The notes below the pieces were generated by a model. That model worked only from the letters and a program-made list of their open reading frames with translations, was not told the origin of the DNA and did no database searches. A stretch of 64,000 nt of DNA from Alnus glutinosa (taxonomy: Eukaryota > Streptophyta > Magnoliopsida > Fagales > Betulaceae). Location of the stretch: positions 28,395,501 to 28,459,500 of the forward strand of contig NC_084896.1 in NCBI RefSeq assembly GCF_958979055.1, read 5' to 3'. Both the position numbers and the translations under genes were made by a program. The first letter of the stretch is position 1, and each line of letters begins with the position of its first letter. Positions 1 to 12,195 of this stretch are shown piece after piece.

Positions 1-321
1 ACTTGACCTGTTAACACATATATTGAACAGGATGGGATAGTGTGGGTGGCACATATGATAGATTTGATGAATGGGAATGGTGGAATTAATACAGATGGGG
101 TTTTATTTCTGTGTTGTAACCAATGAATAAATAGCTAGAAATGAATATTAATATTAATATTAATACTCATCGATCATTTCAATACCAAATGTGCTCTTAA
201 AATATGTGCCAGTCTGAATGGAATTCTTTGAGCCGGTTTGAATGTAATTATTCCCAACACTTATTTTTTTCCTTAAATATAACTAGTAGTTACAGAATGG
301 GAATAACTTCAATCATGCAGT
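1..321. other. Left-edge spacer, no gene seen
   Basis: AT-rich sequence with a short ATTAAT run near 146-164. No open frame of note, no tRNA-like fold and no clear repeat boundary is visible. It may belong to the flank of a gene outside the window. Confidence 0.5.
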
Positions 322-983
322 GGCAAAAACCTATTGGTTTTTGCCCTCAAATGAGAAATTGACACGTCATTATTAAACAAAAAAAGTAAATATTAACAAA
401 ATCTTGCAAAACACTCGATCTAAATCATCCCTTTCACTCTTTTAGTCTTGAAACAAAAAATCATCCCAGCTAGACGCCCCCGCCACTGCCCCACGCCGAA
501 ATATGGGGTGGCTGCCACCGGGCCGCGCAGCTAACCCCGGTCCATGGGGCAGTCGCGCGGCAATCCTCGGGGTCTGCAAGTGGCCTTCGAGCCAATTCAA
601 GATCCATCTAAGGGTGGCCCAATGGCCACCCCTAACCATTGGGGGGTGGCTGCGTGGCTATCCCCAATTCATGGGGTGGCTGCACTGCCACCCTCGGGGT
701 CTGGGGGTGGCTCGAAAGCCAACCCCAACCACTAGGGGGTGGCCGCGCGACAATTCCCGGTCCTGGGGTTGCTGTCGGGGACCCTGGGGGTGGCCGCGTG
801 GTGGGATCCGGTGTGGAGCAGTGGTGGCAACACCGTCTGGGTGGACGGTGGTTGGGATTTTTTTTTTCTTTTTAGACTAAAAAAAAAGAGATTAGATTCA
901 GTGTTTTGCAAATAATTGTTTTTCTTGTTATAAGTTGATGTGTCAATCTCTTATTGGTGGGCATAAAACCAGTATTTTCTGCC
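322..983. mobile_element. Terminal-inverted-repeat element with GC-rich GGTGGC core
   Basis: The left end (from about 322) and the right end (to about 983) are inverted copies of each other over roughly 60 bp. Both arms carry a GGTTTT..GCCC stretch followed by a GAGA(A)TTGACAC(A/G)TCA stretch. The core (about 470-850) is strikingly GC-rich and made of many degenerate GGGTGGC and CCACCCC words, unlike the AT-rich flanks. Open frames in the core are a by-product of its composition. No target duplication could be set with confidence. The form fits a non-autonomous Mutator-like or similar TIR element; the family is an inference. Confidence 0.6.
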
Positions 984-1287
984 CTGACCGGATAGACGGG
1001 GCTTTCTTACATAATAGAGAGCTCACATGTTTCTTCCTTTGTCAATATATATACTGTTCTAGCGTGGCTCCTTTTTACTTGTCCCCTTCTCTAACTTGCT
1101 ATGCATGCATATGAATTTAGTTCTAAATATTTTGTGAATATCAAGGATTTAAAAGATACTTACAACTTAGAAAATAAAAGTTCAACACGATCTTTTACAG
1201 CATCATAGGAACTATCCTCCAATATGTTTTTAATATATGCTAGTGACCCTTGTCTTTGTCATTAGGAAATTTAAGGCAACTTGCTAG
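984..1287. other. Spacer upstream of the DUF247 gene
   Basis: AT-rich, no coding signal. It presumably contains the promoter and 5' leader of the gene starting at 1288. A TATATATA stretch lies at about 1045-1053, but I cannot say whether it is the TATA box. Confidence 0.4.
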
Positions 1288-2697
1288 ATGGAAGAATCAT
1301 CGACTCCAAAAATTCAAGAAGCAAATGCTTTAATAATAAATGTGAATGAAATTGCTGAAATTCAAAGGGAAGCAAACACTTCAACTCAAACTGAAGAACT
1401 TCATAGTGAAGCAAATGCTTCAATCGAAAATGAAGATCGAGACACACAATTGGTAAATGACATCACAAAAATGTTAGAAAGCTCGGAGCCTTCCTTATCA
1501 CCTAAATGTTGTATCTATAGGGTTCCACATGATGTTCGCAAATTGAATGAAGAAGCCTATACTCCTCAATTTATATCAATAGGACCTTTTCACCATGGTG
1601 ATAAAAGATTGGAAATCATGGAAAAGCTTAAAGTGAGATATTTCAAGCAATTTGTGAAAAAGGCTACTTTAAATGTGAAGAAATTAGTAAGCATTGTAAG
1701 GGATAAGGAAGGAGATGTCCGTCGTTGTTATGCAGAGAGTATCCAACTTAGCAGTGATGATTGTGTGAAATTGATCCTGATGGATGCGAGCTTCATTATT
1801 GTGTTTTTCTTGATGTGCCAGCTTGAAGAATGGAGGAGTGACGATGACTTAATAGTAGTTACACCACGAATGATGACTACTATAGTTAAGGACATGTGGT
1901 TGCTTGAAAATCAACTTCCTTTCTTTGTTATAAAGGAAATATTCAACTTTGCATTTGGATCTTTCTCAAACTTCCCTTCTTTCGCTCAGCTTATCTTTGG
2001 ATTCTTTAGAGGTTACAACACTAAAAAAATGTCTCCTGATCCAAATTTGGAAATAATGCACTTCCTTGATTTGTTGAGAACCTTTTTTTTGCCTCAATCA
2101 CGTAGGCTTCCACAAAGAGGCAATGACGTTGGAGTCAAGCCTTTGTACAGTGCAAGCCACTTGCACGATGCAGGAGTGAAGTTTAAGGTGGGCTTAAGCA
2201 AATGCTTATTTGACTTAAAATTTACAAACGGAGTGCTAGAAATACCATGCTTAAAATTATACAATGATACAGAGTCTCTTTTTGGAAACCTTGTGGCCTT
2301 GGAACAATATCGCTATCTGTTTGATGCTTATGTTACCGATTATATTTGCGTATTAGATTTCCTTATCGACACTGTCACAGATGTAGATTTACTTGTAGGA
2401 AACAAGATCCTAGTTAATGGTTTAGGCGACAGCAATGCAGTGACAACTTTGGTCAACAATCTCAGCAAAAATAATGTTACATATTTGAACTCAAACTCCA
2501 ACTATTGTAATCTCTATGAAGATTTGAATACATTCTATTTTCGTCATATTTGGAAGGCTAGGTTCAGGCGTGATTATTTTGCTACCTTGAGACGTGATTT
2601 TCTTAGCACTCCTTGGATAACTGCTTCTACTATAGGTGCTATTATCCTTTTGGTACTCACTCTCATACAAACTGTATGCTCTATTATCTCATTATGA
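1288..2697 (+). CDS. DUF247 (UPF0481 family) protein, 469 aa, intact
   Basis: A single uninterrupted frame. After a hydrophilic N-terminus (residues 1-75, with three imperfect EAN-containing repeats) comes the family start motif IYRVP..(V)RKLNEEAYTPQ (about 77-94), followed by ISIGPFHHG (96-104). The C-terminus has the usual single hydrophobic anchor (about 444-468) preceded by an RRDYFATLRRDF basic stretch, so the protein is probably a tail-anchored membrane protein with a cytosolic body. Length (469) is normal for the family. The molecular role of most DUF247 proteins is unknown; in grasses some members control self-incompatibility, which does not prove a role here. The ATG at 1288 is the first of the frame and gives a complete protein. 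Such genes often lie in tandem clusters, but this one is alone in the window. Confidence 0.9.
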   Translation: MEESSTPKIQEANALIINVNEIAEIQREANTSTQTEELHSEANASIENEDRDTQLVNDITKMLESSEPSLSPKCCIYRVPHDVRKLNEEAYTPQFISIGPFHHGDKRLEIMEKLKVRYFKQFVKKATLNVKKLVSIVRDKEGDVRRCYAESIQLSSDDCVKLILMDASFIIVFFLMCQLEEWRSDDDLIVVTPRMMTTIVKDMWLLENQLPFFVIKEIFNFAFGSFSNFPSFAQLIFGFFRGYNTKKMSPDPNLEIMHFLDLLRTFFLPQSRRLPQRGNDVGVKPLYSASHLHDAGVKFKVGLSKCLFDLKFTNGVLEIPCLKLYNDTESLFGNLVALEQYRYLFDAYVTDYICVLDFLIDTVTDVDLLVGNKILVNGLGDSNAVTTLVNNLSKNNVTYLNSNSNYCNLYEDLNTFYFRHIWKARFRRDYFATLRRDFLSTPWITASTIGAIILLVLTLIQTVCSIISL

Positions 2698-5207
2698 TCG
2701 ATTTGAAGTTTGTGTAATTTGAATGGTATTGGATTGCATTGTAATAGTATTTCATCGTTTAAGGAGTATGAGGTTTGTGGAATTGTAGTCTACAACTTTT
2801 TTATATATATATATTCTTTATTTGCTATAATGTTTATACCCTTTGGAATCACATTTTTTAATTATACACTTTGAGATATTTTCAATCAATTATTCAGGAT
2901 TGCTTCCAATTGCTTTATTCCCATCTATATATATACATGTGTGTGTGTGTATATATGTACATGTGTGTGTCGTGGTGAGGGCTGCAATAGATGAATACAT
3001 TCACAAGAAAAGAAGACTTGGAGACAAAGAGAGAGTAATATATAAATGGGCACGTACAAATCAATAAAAAGAAAGAGCCAGTACAATAATAATAATAATA
3101 ATGCATGAAGAGAAAGAAGCAACATTGCTCGTGGTTATAACCCAATTTTTGCCATAGTTTTGTGGATAGGGAATTTGTGTTTGATTAAAAAAGGAAGCAG
3201 AAACTCTTACTTCATAACCATATCTGTGACATTTTGGAGGCACAACAAATATTTAGTTCATGTACCAAATTAAAGCGGCAAAAAGGTCGGTACGGGGCTT
3301 TTCATCCATCTACAAGTCACACCATAAGCTTTATTTATTTATTTATTTTGTATTATTTTCTTGGTTTATAGTTTATACCCTCTTCTCTTGCTATGATGTT
3401 TGAAGAGATTAAAAATATTCTTCACACCTTTTATATATATATATATATAAGAATTTATTAGAAAAACTCAACAAGAAAATAAAGGTTTTGTAGGCAACCT
3501 CTTAAAAATAAGACAGCTTAAAAACCAAAAGAGGCCTATACAATATACAAACAAGCACCTATAAAAAAGCAAAAAAAGGATAATATAAACAAAGCCAAAA
3601 GATTACATCGAGTGTCATTCACTGGCATAATACGGTTCTTACAAGGTGTCGAATTAAATATCACTTGCTATTATTGTAGAATGGTAGTTGGGTGTGACTC
3701 GCAAATACTGGTTATGGTATGACGTCACCTAACGTCCCGTAAAAAATGTGGGAAATAATTGAAGTGACGTGGTGAGTGGCAATCCCATGTGGCATTCCTC
3801 CTTGGGCTTGCCATGCATTGGGGCGATGGGCTTTCCTTGGGCCTACTCGGGTTGGTGGGCTTAGTAGGGTTGCTAGTAACTACAACACATCTGAGTTTCA
3901 AAAAAAAAAAAAGAAAAATAGTCAAAGAAGAAAAAAACTTCAAAACATGAAGGTGGCAGAAGCCTCCCCTCTTAGTCACTTGGAGGTGGGGTCTGGACAC
4001 TCCTAAAGACGTTTTTGGGGGTGGCACGCGCTGCCCCTTGAGAGTTTTCGTGGGTGGTTTAGGCTACCTAGTGAGAGTTTTCAAAGGTGACTCGGGCCAC
4101 CTCTAATATTTTGGGGGTAGCCCAACAACATGTGCGCTATACGTGAATTTTTTTAACTAGAACTTTTCAAATGCAATTAAAAATTAGGAAAAAAAAAAAA
4201 AACATTAGCACCGGCCCTCAAACAACCACCCATTTGGCACTTAAGACCACCAAATTTTAAAATGATATACTTGACCCATTCTGACTACAACCCTATTACA
4301 AGTTACACTCTTTCTTAGTATTTAGTGTTAATATGGACGGAATATGGCGCACATGCACCAAACGTGAAGCATTAATGGAAAAATGTGTCCAAAGGTTTCG
4401 AACTTAATTGGATATAGGGGAACATTTCCATTCACATCGAGTCATATTTTCATACAATCGAATGGTACGAAGCCACAGGACATCAATTTGTTGACACAGG
4501 AACAGGATTCCCAATTGAAGTGAGGTCATGTGGTTTTTGGAATTACAGGAAAACTCACCCCATCTGTGCCAGATTCCAGCCGTTCTGGCGGGATTCCGGC
4601 CAGAACAGTCCGCTTCCGGCCTACTCGCAGGATTCAATTGTTAAGAAAAAGAAAAAAAGACAGGTAATGTCTGCAAAGTTGACAATGATAATGGAAGAAA
4701 ACCTGAAAGATTCAATTTTTAATCTTTTCAGTGTAATCCCACTTCCTAAAAGCAAACAGACAAGACCAATCTCCTCACCTTGTATGATTTTCTCCGAAGC
4801 CTAAGAGGGCTTTAGAATACATGTTACAATTCTCCCCACCCTGTGTCCCATAAAAATAATTATAAAAATCAGCTACTCATTATTCAATAAGTCAATTACC
4901 ACTGGATTTAGCAAGTGACACTCCCACTTTGAATGATAACTTAACATCTGCAACTAGAACTGAGCAGCAGACCAAAAAGGGCGAAACAAGAGTAATAACT
5001 TCACATCCAATGCCCCTTTCCTTTATTGATCGCATAGTATCAGGATGGAGCTAAGAAAATGCAGAAGCCAACCACATAACCTTTACATACCATGTTTCCT
5101 TCTCGCTCCCATCCTTGAAGAATGGCTCAACTGTAGAACTAAATACAGAAAAATATGGAGTGAAAACCAAGAGTATATCAGAAAATACAAAATATGAATT
5201 CTCCCAT
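2698..5207. other. Spacer between DUF247 and STI; repeats, no gene
   Basis: It contains a short CA/TA microsatellite (2925-2970), a (TA)n run at 3430-3450, and a G/T-rich patch with GGTGG(C) words at about 3765-4130 that resembles the core of the element at 322-983. A 3450-3600 stretch looks like an A-rich minus-strand retroposon tail, but that is only an impression. Open frames here are short and unlike known proteins. The 3' UTR of STI should occupy the part just below 5208. Confidence 0.5.
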
Positions 5208-8200
5208 TTAACTTCTAGATCTGCTCTCTGTTTTCTTTGGCCTACTGCAATCACCAAACAATGAAAACCGTCCACCTTTGTGTGGTCGAGCTGAGGTCCC
5301 TTTAACCTGCTTACAGACAAAGTACAACCAAGTTTCTTTCAGGTTAAACAAGTTTCCCTACAGAAATAAAACAAAAAACAAAAGGGGTAAATAAAGCAAC
5401 AGCCTACCCTTTCCCTCTTATGAGGTTTGGTGTTATTCCAACAGAAAAGTCCACTACAACCTCCAGTTCCTGACCCTGATTCATATCCCCTAAAGAAACA
5501 CAGCAGGAATGAGTGAATGTTGTAGAACAGATATAAATGTCGATACAAGGCCACTCAGCACGTGCACACACACAAAAAAAAAAAAGGTCTCATTCATTGC
5601 CACTGCACCAAATCACTTCACTCTCCATGCAACTCAAACTCTGGAAAATTACAGTAGAATAACATTTTTTTTTTTTGACTTCCCAAGACATGGCCACTTC
5701 GTATACCCACCCTTATCAGGTAAATCTCGGACCCATGTAAAGTACACCTTCCACACGGATCGGGGTAATACTCCGGCTTTGCCGGCCCCAATGAATTGTT
5801 TGCACCCAAGGAGATTCGAACCTTAAATTTCATGAGACTACCACAAAGACCAAGGCATTACCACTTGAGCCAACCCCTTGGGGTTAATTATAGTACAATA
5901 ACATGAAAAAGCTAAAATTCATACAGAATGCCCTCTGTTTAAGAATCATCCAGTGAAATCATGGACTTCAAGGACAGTGAAGAAGGAGCCAACACCTTTT
6001 TCTTTTTGTCAATGAATGAGCAAGATAACAAGTAGAGCCAAACGCTCAAACTGTTATTCTATTCTTTGAAACAGAGTATCCCGCAAAATGTTACAGAGGG
6101 AGCAGCCAATTTCTTTGCACATGATGTCACCTAGGGGCTCGGAGGCTGAGTTGAACATCAAACTAAGATATACTTAACGGGATAACCTTATTCAGTAAAC
6201 AAGGACTTACGAGTTTAAATACCATCATTCAAACATTTCAGTCATGTTTCTTTCCAGTCTAATCAACAATGAACGAAAAGAACAGCCATATATAGACTAA
6301 TAAACTCTATCCATTCAGAATTAACTTCATACTATAATCAGCTTGAGTCCTGGAATCATAAAGCCGAGAAGCCTAACCTTTAAATCTTCTTAATGGATCA
6401 ACACTTCATATGAAAACCTTCTAATAATTAGATGCATAAAATTGAAAGCTTGGACAACTTTTGAAAATAGTGTTCTGATATGTAATTTTATAAGCAGCTT
6501 GGCATGAAAATGGAATTGTATCAGTATCAAATGCTATCCTTTGTAAGTATTTTCATCTTATCATTGTTGATCCAAAGGAACCCAAAATATGATTCTGGAT
6601 CAATATAGCCAATATGGCAATATCTATCCAGAGTTGTACAAAGTTTAAGAATCTCCTCTCAAGTTTTTCCTACAAATTTCAACATTTGTACGAGTTCCTG
6701 ATTGATATTTTTTTATATCAAAATGCATCTTATAAGCGCACAACCTGGTGTTTCAATTTTTTAATGCTTTCAATCAAGTGAGAGGTAAAGAAAGTTACGA
6801 AAGACTAATGAAAAAGATCATGCAACAAGTTGAGAAGTTAAAGAAAGACTCACCGGTTATCTTTATTGGAATTTCCCACTAAACTTTTATCATGCAAAAA
6901 ACTTGGGGACATGGGAAAACGATCAAGCCTTCGACCATTTTGGTCCTTCTGGAGGACACTTCCATTGTTAATCTTCAAAACTTTGAGTTCATGATTTAAT
7001 TCATCTTCCCAATGCTGAGAGGAGTACGCCGTTGTGTTCAAGGACTCCATCTGATCTTGACAATAAATGCCATCTTGAGGCAGGACTTGATTCTTCTCCG
7101 GTTTCAAACGACTCAATGATCCGGGTGTGCCTTTTTCTGCAGTCTGCAACCAGGCAGTTTCTAGCCTTTGCTCACGAATAATGGACTCTATTCTCTGCAT
7201 TGGAATCTCCTGTCTTCTCTCTCTCATATCACTGGTTTGAACATTTCCATCAGCCATTAAGTCTGATGAACCAGAGGTAGATCGATAGGTTTCATCAAGC
7301 AATCGAGAACAATTAGAAAAACCATTTATTGTGTTTTTGTGAACTGCCTTCTTTTCCCAGTCAGTTGCTACAGCTGTTTCTGCCTTCTTCAGACCTTCTG
7401 GTAACTCAACCAGCTTCACACCATTTATAGAAGCCTCGCTATCTGGCAAAAGGATGATTCTAACCTCTACACTGCATCTCAGAACCATTTCCATTGCGTT
7501 TGTGATACTGCTCAAAAACCTTTCTGCTCTAGATTTAATATCTGCATCTCCAAATGCAATAAAAGCAACAAGAAAACCTGTACGCAGAACCATATAAGAA
7601 AGGACAAAAGGGGGGAGAGAGTCTCCCATCATAAAGGTCATTTAGGAGCTCAACTATTAAAGCAAATTGATTCAACTAAATGCTTCCATTTGTTGAGAAA
7701 CCAACCCAATTAGCTATTAATTCAAGTACAATGAGTCCAATTTCAAGCTTAGACAATTTTGTTTGATTATACCTCTACCACCCAAATCATAGCCCCAAAA
7801 TTACTCAGATCAGTTGAAAACTAACCAATGAATATCAAAGGTCAGATAATTTTGAAAAGAAAAAAAAATGGTGGGGGGATCTTGGGGTTTGGGGTAAAGT
7901 CCACATCAATGATTGGTCAGTATAGCCACTATAAGGTAAGAGATATATTACATTTACAACTCATGTTCAAATCCAACTTCTTCTTCTTTTATTTTTTTTA
8001 AATCAACCATTGAATATGTAGAACCCACATGTAGAAAAACAAATCCAATAGTTAATTTGAAAAAAAGTTATTAAAGTTGTACAAAAGTTGTAAACCTACC
8101 GTATCTTATAAGCTAAACAGTAGCAAACAGAACTTTATCCCAGGAGGTAAGAAGACCTGCATGAGTTTAATCAGATGGGAGGGATCTTTCTAATCAATTT

Positions 8201-11200
8201 TACTCAAATGAAAATAGATATTGAAGTAAACCATCTTATAAGAGGATGTTGAGTCATTTCCTTCAAATCATCATCATTTCTGGCTTCACAATTTCACACA
8301 ATGAATGCAGTATATGAAGGTTGAAAGTTTGTTTCCACTTCCACAATGAATCTTACAACATAATTATCACAGCACAACTCTTTTTTTTTTTGATAAGTAA
8401 ATAAAGTTTTATTGAACACAGCACAACTATTGATTAAGTAGAAACACAATTCACACCTAATTCGGAATGAGAATCCATCATTACATCAGCCAGAATGGAA
8501 AAAATAAATATCAGTTGTAAATTATTAGTTATTGAATAATCATCAACACCATAGCTGAAATTTTTACCATAGCATCCCCAATTCTCACCGAGATCACCAG
8601 CACATTGCTTGCGACTATGATAAGGTTGAGCATATTTTTAAAGCATTTTGTACTACAATTTTACAAGCCAAAGATAAATGAGTGCGTAAAAAGCTATGAG
8701 CTTACCTTCAACTTCAGAGATAGACACAAGCTTTCCATGAGCATCCAGCAGCTGCCTCAGTGTCTTTGAATGGCACCTCTCAATACAATGTGCCCAGACA
8801 TCATCCAACTTTTCTGAGTTTATGCATTTAAACATCATATTTCCAACCATAACATCATTACATGAGGCTGCCAAGGAACCGCCATCGACAGACTGGCTTT
8901 GTGACTGCTTGGAATCGGAACTGAAAACATCAACCCGTGACAATAGTTCCCCTAGATGGCTGGGATTGGCACTTATTGCTTTGCGCAAGGAAGCAGGAGA
9001 AGTTGGTTTTCGAGGTATATATTGAGCATCTGATTTCTGCTTGCAAGCAGCAACTTCTCTTGAAGCACTAGATGGGTCGTCCTCTGTTGTCTTACAGCTC
9101 TGCCTCCAGCTGCTGCCAGAGTGAGTAAAGTCTGTAGAAGGAATCGAACCAAGCTGTAATAGAGTTGCTGTGAACCATGTTGAGCGTTCACTTGAAACCC
9201 TTAGCTGTTTCTCAGCCTCTGAAAGAAGCCTCAAAGCATGCTTTAATCTCTCCAATTCTGCTTCAGTCACTGAAGCATGAAACCCAGCCCAAATATTAAA
9301 ATCATAATATTTTCAATTTCTTAAAAAGATGATTTTAAAGTGACAGACACAAGAGGCAGCAACATATGAAGCACCAATTTTTTTTCTTTTATTTTGTGAT
9401 TATATTACTATTATTATTATTATTTTTTTTTTTTTTGGGGGGGGGGGGGGGGGGATGATCAGTAGATATGATTTTATCACTATCTCTTGGGTAATTCACA
9501 ACTTAATCGTCCAGGTATTTCACAACAGCATATAGGGATGTGCATCTTGATGTTGAACAAAACAATTACACCATTCGACTAGAAGATAACAGTGCAAGAT
9601 ATTTACTAAAATAAATTGATAATTAGCGTTACCAGATGGCATAGGTTGTCTGTAAAAATCAGATAATTAGCTAGCATCAAGAGCTAAGGGGAATAGTACT
9701 CACAACTTCGTCCACCAAGTAATGAATCACCGCCTTTGGCATCAACTATGTTGTAAGTTCCAGCAATGATATCCATAATGAGACTGGCCAGTTGAGACAT
9801 CAAAACCAGTGGATCAACCCCAGAGTCCATCAACTCTCTGGCTCTTTTCACCGTTTCTGCAGTGTCTGACGACATTGCCAACTCCAAAAGTTCCAGTAAT
9901 TTTTCATCTGAAACAACTCCCACCTGTAGAAGATAAACTGAATCAATAGGTTTGAATCATTCATTTACACAATTAAATAATTTTATAAAACGAAAGTATT
10001 CACCTAACTAAAATTTGCCAACATATACTAATTTGATCCTTTCCCAGTCATAAAATTGAAATAAGTATAAAAAACCTAATTGAAGCAGACCACTTGAAGA
10101 AAGCATTGGCAAGCAAACTTACAAGTTCATTTACAAGAGATGTAGTAATTCTTTTTCCCAGTAAACTCAACTGTTCTAACATAGTTTCTGCGTCTCGAAG
10201 TGAACCATCTGCATTCAGAGCAATCAGATCTAATGCATCCGATTCAACATCCAGGTTCTCATTAGCAGAAATATTCCGCAACCTGGCTACGATATCGTTG
10301 TCTTTGATTTTATTAAAAAGGTACTTCTGACACCGTGATTGTATGGTACGGGGCACATTGTCAAGATCTGTTGTTATTAGTATGAACACAACTCGCTGTG
10401 GTGGTTCTTCAAGAAATTTGAGAAATGCCAGCCATGTCTTAGAGGGTAACAAATGACACTCATCAATAACAAAAACCTTGTATCGTGAGAAGGTTGAAGA
10501 GGACCCTACCGATAGCTTCTTCAATAGATACCTAACTCTATCGATTCCTTTCTTATTGGTTCCATCAACTTCCAATAGATCCCTACTCTTTCCAGAGATG
10601 AAATCGGTACATTCCCTGCAGTACCCACATGGCTTGGTTTCATCAGGAGCCAGACAATTCAAGGCAGAAGCAAAAATTCTGGCTGTTGATGTTTTTCCAG
10701 TTCCACGGGGACCTTGGAAAAGATAAACAGGGGCAATCCGACCCCTAATAGTGGCATTTATAAGTGACTGGACCACAATATTTTGCCCAATCAATTCACC
10801 AAAGAACATTGGTTTATACTTCTGGCTAAAACTCCCGATATTGTCCGGCGTGCCTTCCTCTTCCACTTCCCCATTAAGAGCTACAATCTCTAATCCTTCA
10901 TGACTCCTACAGCTGGATGACCACCTCCTTCCATCCAATCTACTCAAAGCCTCCAAATCAAGCTCGCCAAAGTTAGTAGAGAGTTCATCATCGCTCCTCC
11001 CAGTTCCTATAGATGAGCCTCCTCTACCACCATCCCCAAGCAATGGGAGAACGCCTTGAGCACTTCTCGAAGCAATACTCAGCTTGTTGGAACTTGCAGC
11101 TGATGATCGTCGGCGTCGTCTAGGATACATAGCTTGACTTCCACACAAGATGATGCTCCCTTTCCTCCTTATAGTATCGGATAGTGAAGGAGAGTAACAA

Positions 11201-12195
11201 CCCCTACAGACACCGCGATGTTTGGGTGTCCTCTTGGACCAATAACAAGGAATACCACATCCCTGGCGACCCGGCAAATCCAAATGATCATCCACCTCAT
11301 CATCCCCATCATTGATTGAAGTTGTAGTGCCATCCCAAGACCCAACAGTACTCGGGTCTCGATTACGATACATATTATAAGAACTAGTTGACAATGCCGG
11401 TGTACTATATGAATAAGAAGAATCCTCTCTTAGACTACTTTTTCTCAAAAAACTAGCCGACGAGTGAGACCAATTGTTCTTATGCTTAAGTTTCAAAAGC
11501 AATGGAGATGCCCCCGAAATTCGCCTAAACTCCTCGGAATTACTATACTCTTCAGTATCATCAGATTGCTCGACCGAGTCATCCCGGCTTAATGCCATAG
11601 AAGGATGACCCTGGAACAACCGTTTCGAATTAACTAAGTTCCTACCAACAATAGAATGTTTATGTTGATATTTTGATAAAACATCCAAATGGGCATTAGA
11701 TTTCTTACTCTTCTTCTTCTTCTTCTTCTTAATATTGGCCGATGACACAGGATTTGCATCCCTACATCTGAAAATGGAAGAACGGCTTTCGCTTTTTGAA
11801 TCCCCACCATTACGCGCATCGCTCAGGCTATCATCAACACTCCCCCCGAGAGCTGAAGAAGAAGATCCATCATCACCGTCATCGTCATCGTCATCATCCT
11901 CATTCTTGGCCTTTGCTGCGCTCTTCTCGCTTGAGGATTTGTGGCTCTTCCAATTGTACAGGAACACCCTCTTCTCCTTGTCCTTCCCATTGTTATTTTG
12001 GAACTGATCAGACTGTAACAAGTTCTTCCAAGTTGAAGCAGCAGCAGCTGGTGCTACAGATCTTGAGGAATTGAGAGGGGATTTCCAAGAGGAACTTGTA
12101 CCTGGATCGCGTAAAACCCGCGCCGCTTTTCGGATTTGAGTGAGCTCCCTCTTCAAGTGGAGCTTGCTTGGATCACCGACCCTCGTTTCTGACAT
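5208..12195 (-). CDS. STI: STICHEL protein (DnaX-like AAA+ ATPase domain), six exons, 1253 aa
   Basis: Exons on the minus strand: 12195-10123, 9923-9704, 9269-8706, 7577-6854, 5489-5408, 5306-5208; all GT-AG, sum 3762 nt, one open frame with stop at 5208. STICHEL controls trichome branch number in Arabidopsis (family knowledge) and its core resembles bacterial DNA polymerase III gamma/tau, yet it is not thought to be a clamp loader. Visible: start MSETRVGDPSKLHLKRELTQ; an acidic run (about 100-109) and a basic run KKKKKKKSKKS (156-166), a likely nuclear signal; Walker A GPRGTGKTS (495-503); zinc-type cysteines C514, C523, C526, C529; Walker B VFVIDECH (574-581); sensor 1 ITTD; TIQSRCQKY; sensor 2 DGSLRDAE (663-670). 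The C-terminus has two GGRFSLFG/GCSGLFCW-type motifs shared with the family. The similarity runs full length to STI rather than to the shorter STI-like 3/4 proteins. Length fits (Arabidopsis about 1218). Confidence 0.93.
5307..5407 (-). other. STI intron 5
   Basis: Short intron; donor GTAGGC after codon AGG, acceptor AAGCAG before codon GTT (phase 0). Confidence 0.85.
5648..5665. repeat. SINE target-site duplication, left copy
   Basis: 18 bp matching 5887-5904 at 16 positions; flanks the SINE body. Confidence 0.75.
5666..5886 (-). mobile_element. tRNA-derived SINE in STI intron 4
   Basis: Read on the minus strand it begins near 5886 with an A-box-like TTGGCTCAAGTGG and, about 45 bp on, a B-box-like GGTTCGAATCTC. 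That is the internal RNA polymerase III promoter layout of tRNA-derived SINEs. It ends in an A-rich tail (a T run at 5666-5676 on the plus strand). Flanks 5648-5665 and 5887-5904 read ATTACAGTAGAATAACAT and ATTATAGTACAATAACAT, a target duplication with two differences in 18. The wording after the B box (GGGTGCAAACAATT) resembles the Au-type plant SINE family. It has the same orientation as STI. Confidence 0.82.
7578..8705 (-). other. STI intron 3 (1.13 kb)
   Basis: Donor GTAAGC at 8705 splits GAA G|, acceptor GTACAG ends at 7578; the joined codon is GGT and the protein reads SEVEGFLVAFIAFG, as expected for the family. The intron carries the truncated retroposon tail at 8380-8416. Confidence 0.85.
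8380..8416 (-). mobile_element. Extremely 5'-truncated LINE tail with 12-bp target duplication
   Basis: A 37-bp insert (T run, GATAAGTAAATAAAGTTTTA) is flanked by CACAGCACAACT at 8368-8379 and again at 8417-8428. On the minus strand it ends ACTTATC plus poly(A), the usual 3' end of plant L1 elements, also seen here at 29690 and 30650. Only the last ~25 bp of the element were copied. Confidence 0.75.
9270..9703 (-). other. STI intron 2 with T/G homopolymer tract
   Basis: Donor GTGAGT, acceptor TTCAG; codon split T|TG. Contains a T run followed by 18 G on the plus strand (9437-9454), i.e. a C run before an A run in the transcript. Such tracts are unstable and often misread. Confidence 0.85.

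Larger units (their letters stand above)
5490..6853 (-). other. STI intron 4 (1.36 kb) carrying a SINE
   Basis: Donor GTGAGT at 6853-6848 splits codon CG|G; the acceptor TTTAG lies just above 5489, so the joined codon is CGG. Apart from the SINE at 5666-5886 the intron is plain AT-rich sequence. Confidence 0.85.

Noticed and set aside
503..880. Overlapping open frames of 60-125 aa in the GC-rich stretch
   Set aside because: They come from GGGTGGC-type repeats between inverted arms; codon use is repetitive and no domain is visible.
5820..5886. Possible tRNA gene
   Set aside because: A- and B-box-like motifs are present but no acceptor stem or cloverleaf; it is the head of a SINE with an A tail and flank duplication.
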